Assembly: GCA_035291705.1 (NCBI GenBank)
Contig: DATDRM010000328.1
Span: 1 to 9,599, forward strand
Direction of reading: 5' to 3'
From: DATDRM01 sp035291705
Lineage (GTDB): Bacteria; Chloroflexota; Anaerolineae; Anaerolineales; UBA4823
Length of the DNA stretch: 9,599 nt
Of this stretch, positions 5,919 to 9,599 are shown piece by piece. How positions within the stretch are numbered: position 1 is the stretch's first letter; every line of letters starts with the position of its first letter. A model generated the notes under the pieces. That model had not been told where the DNA came from. It made no database searches and saw nothing but the letters and a program-made list of their open reading frames with translations. Position numbers and translations under genes: made by a program.

Positions 5919-7339
5919 CTAAGAAACAGCGAGAACCTGTGATGTTGAGGGTGCGAGGGTAAAGCCCAGTTTGGCAGCTTTGCGCTGCAGATAGCGGATT
6001 TCGCGTTCGCGGAAGCGTTGATCATAATCGTGCGCACTGACAGCCTGGTATTCGACTTTGAACTTTAACATGTGGTAGACAACCCGTGCAATCTTGTGGG
6101 CAGTGGCGACAACGGCCTGAGCCGGACCCAGACGGCTCTTGAGGCGGCGGTAGAAAGCCCCGAGGGCACAATCCGCACGGATGACCGAAGCTGCCGCCTG
6201 GCGGAAAGCCTGTCCCGCCCGGTTATGGGTCTTGAGCGTCCGGCTGCGGATGACTTTCCCCCCGGTGATGTCGTTGTGGGGTGCCAGACCCAGCCAGGAA
6301 CAGAAGTTCTTCTCGGTGGGGAAGCGGGACATGTCCGTGCCAATCTCCGAGAGGATAATTTGGGCCAGAGAAGCACTGATGCCATGCACAGCGACGCGAT
6401 GTCCACCCCGGCGATGCGTTTGAGATGATTGCGCACCTGGACGTTCTTGGGAGTGTTCTTGCTGTGGGAGCGGGGCTTTTTAGATGGCAGTGGGGGCTGA
6501 TCTTCGGGGTCTGGGTTACCCCAGTCGGGTCGAATGGCAGCATAAGTGCGTTCGATTTCCTCATCACAGGCTTCGATTTGCCAGGTGTAGAAGTCGAAGA
6601 AAGCCAGCGATTGGCGCAGGACGAAAAGGTGCTCTTCCCGCCAGGTACCGGTGAGGGCTTTGGCGATCTCGGCTTCATCCTTCTTGCAGCGATAGTTGCG
6701 CAAGGTCGCCAGTTTGTGCGGGTCGCGTTCCCCGGCCACAATCGCCCGGATAATGTGCTGGCCTGTCTCTCCGGTGATGTCGCTGAGTACCTGCGAGAGT
6801 TGAATGTTCATGTGCAGCAGGGCCTTTTGCATGTGCAGAATGTGCGGGCTGCGGTGCTGGATCAGCTGTGCCCGGTGACGCAGCAGAGTGCGCAGGGCAA
6901 CCAGGTCGGCTTCCGGACGGAAGGAGTCGGCCAACAAGCCATAACTGTGCAGGGTCTGGATCCACTGGCAGTCCAGCACGTCAGTTTTCCGACCCGGAAA
7001 GCGTTTGATGGCAGTGGCAGCAATCAGGCAACACTGGAAGCCATAGGTTTCGAGGGTTTCGAAGAGCGGAATCCAGTACACCCCAGTGGACTCCATCGCC
7101 ACACTTTGGATGCCATGCCCCAGGAGCCATTGAGCAATGTCGTGCAGGTCGGCAGTATAGGTGCCAAAGGTGCGCACGATTTGGGTGTTGTCTGGCCCTG
7201 GGACACACACCATGATTTCATGCGCCCCGATGTCCAACCCGGCGGCGTGGGGTTGGATACGAACCAGACCGTCGAAGGGGCGAACTTCGATCTGAGGTCC
7301 AGTCTGTGAGCTGGGCTTGCGTTGGCTGAGTTTGCTCAT
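5919..7339 (-). pseudogene. IS110-family transposase, frameshifted
   Basis: The ATG at 7339-7337 has TAGGAG six bases upstream. The N-terminal RuvC-like DEDD domain is complete: GLDIGAHEIMV (Asp36), MESTGVYW (Glu83), KTDVLDCQWIQ (Asp120, Asp123), and RRTLLRHR-like helical sequence follows. After a long linker rich in Pro, Lys and Ser, the helix-hairpin-helix stretch HLKRIAGVDI breaks at residue 314. The continuation HGISASLAQIILSEIGTDMSRFPTE, SWLGLAPHNDITGGK, and the AAASVIR..CALGAFYRRL helix that carries the conserved serine lie in another frame (to TAG 5921-5919). Removing a CG doublet at 6395-6398 restores one frame of about 472 codons. These enzymes recombine DNA guided by a bridge RNA; this copy would yield only a truncated protein without the serine domain unless frameshifting occurs. 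Confidence 0.92.
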
Positions 7340-7525
7340 GGGATACTCCTAGATCGAGATGAGGATGCGCCAGGCCCGGCCACCAGAAAGTATAGCTTGC
7401 TAATCGGGGTCAAAGCCACCAGTGAAAAAACCATTGTGACCGGAAACCAAGTTGCAGCACGGGAGATACCTCACCAATGCGAGTGTTCGGCTTGCCTGCC
7501 TGGCATTGAAGGGAGTATACTCGAA

Positions 7526-7581
7526 CTGCACCCCTGTTTCTTGTGGTTTGAAGGATGGCCCCGCCATCCTGGGGAGTGCAG
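7526..7581 (-). ncRNA. Candidate bridge-RNA structure in the IS110 5' end
   Basis: On the transposase strand, CTGCA (7581-7577) and CCCC (7574-7571) pair with GGGG-TGCAG (7534-7526), leaving a two-base bulge. Inside lies a perfect 8-bp hairpin AGGATGGC-GGG-GCCATCCT (7570-7552) and a 17-base unpaired 3' side (7551-7535). A nested stem with a large internal loop upstream of an IS110 transposase is what is known for bridge RNAs, whose loops pair with target and donor DNA. The full RNA probably covers more of 7340-7648; its ends and guide loops are not defined. Confidence 0.45.
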
Positions 7582-7644
7582 GCGACCTCGCTTCGCTCGG
7601 AGGGTACGCGGCACGATTTGCTCAAATGGGTTACGCTGAAAATC

Positions 7645-7688
7645 GCGTCAGGAGCAGAACCGCTCGTCGCCTGAAACTAACGTTAGGA
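7645..7688 (+). other. Candidate right half of the IS110-split attC, ending in GTTAGGA
   Basis: TCAG/CTGA and GAGC/GCTC pair around AGAACC within 7648-7674, followed by AACTAAC and the core GTTAGGA (7682-7688), which lies 18 bases before the hydrolase ATG. The core matches GTTRRR but has A in place of the final pyrimidine. With GCCCAAC at 5904 it would make a compact attC of about 54 bp. Confidence 0.35.
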
Positions 7689-7706
7689 GCATATAGGAAA
7701 AGACGG

Positions 7707-8699
7707 ATGGAAGAACTGATACACAGAATTGAACAGGTGGCCTTAGAAACAGAATTTTCGGGGGTTATCTCGATATTCAGAGATGCGTCAACTGTGTTCA
7801 GTAAGGCATTTGGATATCGGGATATAAAGAACCATCTGCCGAATACTACAAGTACGGTCTTTGGAATTGCCTCAGGGACCAAGTTCTTTACCGCTTTAGG
7901 AATTGGTGTGCTTGTCGACCAGGGTCTGATATCTTTGGATACGACTATCGGAGAAATCGCTCAGGAATATACGGGCTTTATCGATGAACATGCGACGATC
8001 CAGAATTTACTGACCCATACCTCAGGTATATATGACTACTACGATGAGGAAAGCGAGCAAGACTATGAACACTTCTCCGTAGAGCTCCCGTGGTATAAAC
8101 TGGAAACACCCTCAGACTACTATCCCTTATTCAAGGGTCGGGCAATGAAGTTTCGCCCTGGTGAGAGATACTCCTACTCCAATGGCGGGTATGTCTTTTT
8201 GGGAATGCTGATCGAGAAACTGACAGGCAAACTCTATAGGGATTTCATTCATGAGTATGTTCTGCAGGTGGCGAAAATGCACCGATCTGGTTTCTATGCC
8301 TTCAATGATCTGCCTGAAAACACGGCAAATGGCTATCTCGAAGACCGAAGAACAACCAATATCTACCAGCTGCCACTAAGAGGCGGCGGAGATGGGGGAA
8401 TGTATACTACGACCGATGATCTCCACGCTTTTTGGGACAGTTGGTTTTCGCACAGAATCCTTTCCGCAGACCTTACAGCAACCTACTTAAGAACGCATTG
8501 TACGCTCAACGCCACAAGCGGATATGGTTGCGGAATCTATAAGCGTCTCGATAATAGCATGTTTGCGATTGTGGGCGGCGACGCTGGAGTTGGTTTTGAT
8601 TCCCGCTATGTTGTGTTAGAGAAATTGACCATTAACATTCTCTCCAATATCACCAATGGAGAAGAAGCTATGAGAGACATTATGCTGAGTCATTTCTAG
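7707..8699 (+). CDS. Beta-lactamase-fold serine hydrolase (class C / esterase-like, PF00144 type)
   Basis: ATG 7707 follows AGGAAA at 7695-7700; the frame stays open upstream, but that part is IS and attC-like sequence. The 330-residue protein shows the family signature: nucleophile S56-G-T-K59 in FGIASGTKFFTALG, LLTHTSGI at 101-108, the YSN triad Y157-S158-N159 in PGERYSYSNGGY, GGGDGGMYTTTDDL at 227-239, and GGDAGVGF at 290-297 where many relatives have an H-x-G motif. Family members hydrolyse esters or beta-lactams or act as D-aminopeptidases. There is no signal peptide, so it is probably cytoplasmic and less likely to be a resistance lactamase. It is a complete gene without frame damage, 18 bases after a GTTAGGA core and 73 bases before a GCCTAAC core. 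Substrate cannot be told from the sequence. Confidence 0.9.
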   Translation: MEELIHRIEQVALETEFSGVISIFRDASTVFSKAFGYRDIKNHLPNTTSTVFGIASGTKFFTALGIGVLVDQGLISLDTTIGEIAQEYTGFIDEHATIQNLLTHTSGIYDYYDEESEQDYEHFSVELPWYKLETPSDYYPLFKGRAMKFRPGERYSYSNGGYVFLGMLIEKLTGKLYRDFIHEYVLQVAKMHRSGFYAFNDLPENTANGYLEDRRTTNIYQLPLRGGGDGGMYTTTDDLHAFWDSWFSHRILSADLTATYLRTHCTLNATSGYGCGIYKRLDNSMFAIVGGDAGVGFDSRYVVLEKLTINILSNITNGEEAMRDIMLSHF

Positions 8700-8772
8700 G
8701 TGCCCATGCAATCGAGTTATCGCTGTTTGTGGACAGGTACACAATATTGGACCTTCTGGGTGCATAGGCTGC

Positions 8773-8779
8773 GCCTAAC
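8773..8779 (+). other. GCCTAAC core, candidate attC left end used as group II intron target
   Basis: GCCTAAC fits RYYYAAC exactly and lies 73 bases after the hydrolase stop. Its CTAACA (8775-8780) is complementary to TGTTAG at 8969-8974 in the intron, so it serves as IBS2. The remainder of any attC would lie beyond the intron, outside the window. Confidence 0.4.
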
Positions 8780-9299
8780 ACAGCGTGGTGTGTCCTGAAA
8801 GTCATCGTCTGCTCGTCGGTGAAAGTCCGACCCTGGTAATGGTCAGGCAGCCAGGTAGCAGGCAACCGGTGCAGCTGGGTGACTGGCTGTGCTGAAGCGT
8901 TGTAACCCCCTGAGAAAGGGGAGCAAAACAGCAGCCCGTAACATAACGTGAATCTTGCAGCGCCGAAATGTTAGCCCCGAAAGGGGAACAAGAGGGAGCC
9001 GAGCCTTTCACGCATGGCGAAGGCCAGGGAAGCGGCGAAGAACCTGGGCATGCAACCGCCAAGAACCCTCCGGCGTAGGGAGAGCGGGATGCTGTGAAAG
9101 TAGGCGATGGAACAGGAGAGGTCTCATCCGGTCGGCAGCCCACATCCGTCGTAACGACTGGTATAAGCTGGTGAAGCGAAATCCAGGAGGAAGCCGGGTG
9201 AGAAGTCGGAGGAGGTCATAGTACTGATGACCGTCGAGACAACAGAACTCGATGAGAGAGAAGGGCCTCTACTTCAACCAAGTCTAGCGGAAAAGGTAA

Positions 9300-9392
9300 G
9301 TGACGGTGCATGCCGAGAGGCCAATCACACCACAAGACAAATCACGAGAACTCTAGCGCAGACTATACTTGAGAGCCAAGAGACAGAAATGT
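9300..9392 (+). pseudogene. N-terminal relic of the intron-encoded reverse transcriptase/maturase
   Basis: From GTG 9300 the frame reads HAERPITPQDKSREL, a TAG at 9354-9356, then RRLYLRAKRQK, which follows the usual start of LtrA-type maturases (REL-Q-R-LYL-AK). The stop replaces a glutamine codon (CAG to TAG). The similarity ends at about 9390; the polymerase fingers and palm with YADD, domain X and the endonuclease are all missing, and domain V follows only about 80 bases later. Most of the ORF in domain IV has thus been deleted. Confidence 0.65.
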
Positions 9393-9472
9393 AGCTGTCT
9401 GGCCTGACGTGGCAGGTTATGCAAAGCCGGGACAATGGATGTCTTGAATACTCCAGGGAGAAGGTTGTCGGA

Positions 9473-9505
9473 GAGCCGGATGAGGGCAAACCTCATGTCC
9501 GGTTC
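9473..9505 (+). ncRNA. Group II intron domain V
   Basis: GAGCCGGA (9473-9480) pairs with TCCGGTTC (9498-9505), including the G-U pair of the catalytic AGC triad (9474-9476). A bulge and the upper stem TGAGG/CCTCA, with a GCAAA loop, complete the hairpin. At 33 nt it is one base shorter than the usual 34. The catalytic core looks preserved although the ORF is destroyed. Confidence 0.75.
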
Positions 9506-9599
9506 GATGTGGCAGGGGATGAAAACCAGGATAAGGTGTTGGTATTGAGGCACTCTCAGAAGAAATGGAGAGCAACAGGCTGCTGCACCTATGTCTCAG

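Larger units (their letters stand above)
5914..7648 (-). mobile_element. IS110-family insertion sequence
   Basis: The element holds one minus-strand DEDD/Ser transposase gene with a very short 3' end (under 10 bases after the TAG) and a long 5' noncoding end of about 300 bases, the layout of the IS110 group, in which the bridge RNA precedes the transposase. IS110 elements lack terminal inverted repeats, so the ends are inferred: GCGT occurs at both margins (5914-5917, 7645-7648) and the outside sequences then fit together as an attC-like site. The outer limits could be off by tens of bases, but the presence of the element is certain from the gene. Confidence 0.6.
8788..9599 (+). ncRNA. Group II intron, ribozyme with degenerate ORF
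   Basis: The 5' end GTGTGTCCTGAAAG (8788-8801) is the group II consensus GUGYG...GAAAG. Many small stems follow, as in domain I. Exon-binding sites can be assigned: EBS2 TGTTAG (8969-8974) pairs with IBS2 CTAACA (8775-8780), and EBS1 CACGC (9009-9013) pairs with IBS1 GCGTG (8783-8787) immediately before the intron. EBS1 lies in the terminal loop of a GCCTT/AAGGC hairpin (9003-9024), as expected. A relic of the reverse transcriptase start follows at 9300, and a domain V hairpin at 9473-9505. The roughly 510 bases before the ORF are too long for the compact IIC class, so IIB-like is more likely. Domain VI and the 3' splice site were not identified; the intron may end shortly before or beyond the window edge. 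It can no longer encode its own maturase. Confidence 0.85.

Noticed and set aside
6425..7309. 294-codon open frame on the plus strand
   Set aside because: Antisense shadow of the GC-rich IS110 transposase.
7452..7706. N-terminal extension of the serine hydrolase
   Set aside because: The extra residues are translated from IS110 noncoding and attC-like DNA; the ribosome binding site and family start both favour ATG 7707.
8802..9143. Minus-strand 113-codon frame
   Set aside because: Lies in group II intron domain I, structured RNA with assigned exon-binding sites.

Overview
The window reads as accessory DNA beside a chromosomal housekeeping gene. It is full of broken genes and mobile elements. 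Mixed base composition (GC-rich rarA and transposases, AT-rich 1980-2300 and 3350-3950), the transposase types and the style of the lipoprotein suggest a Chloroflexota (Anaerolineae-like) bacterium. That placement is inferred from family resemblance only.

Left part, minus strand: the N-terminal two thirds or so of rarA/mgsA (1-603, running off the left edge); a GAF/SpoIIE-phosphatase relic whose middle is missing (764-1219); a repetitive Gln/Glu/Lys-rich coiled-coil reading frame (1244-1570); a second, dead copy of the rarA 5' end (about 1627-1735); and a relic of an integron-type tyrosine recombinase (1772-1980), recognisable by its RRHHLHE segment, also with its middle missing.

Right part, plus strand: unrelated small genes with GC-rich palindromic or core-like sequences between them. 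They are a membrane protein gene split by an IS701-like element (2143-3950), a second membrane protein (4171-4677), a lipoprotein (5116-5844) and a beta-lactamase-fold serine hydrolase (7707-8699). GTTRRRY and RYYYAAC heptamers lie just before or just after several of these genes: GTTAGGC at 5073, GCCCAAC at 5904, GTTAGGA at 7682 and GCCTAAC at 8773. An IS110-family element (about 5914-7648, frameshifted) sits exactly between one such pair. A group II intron (from 8788) sits 8 bases past another, and its EBS2 pairs with that core.

Working interpretation: this is a fossil integron, with a dead intI on the minus strand and a short cassette array on the plus strand, later colonised by three element types. 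Strongly supported by the sequence: rarA, the IntI-like relic, the IS701-like element with its 5-bp target duplication, the IS110 transposase with its frameshift, the group II intron, and the intact genes. The attC sites are less certain because their cores are short and partly degenerate. No tRNA, rRNA or CRISPR array was seen.
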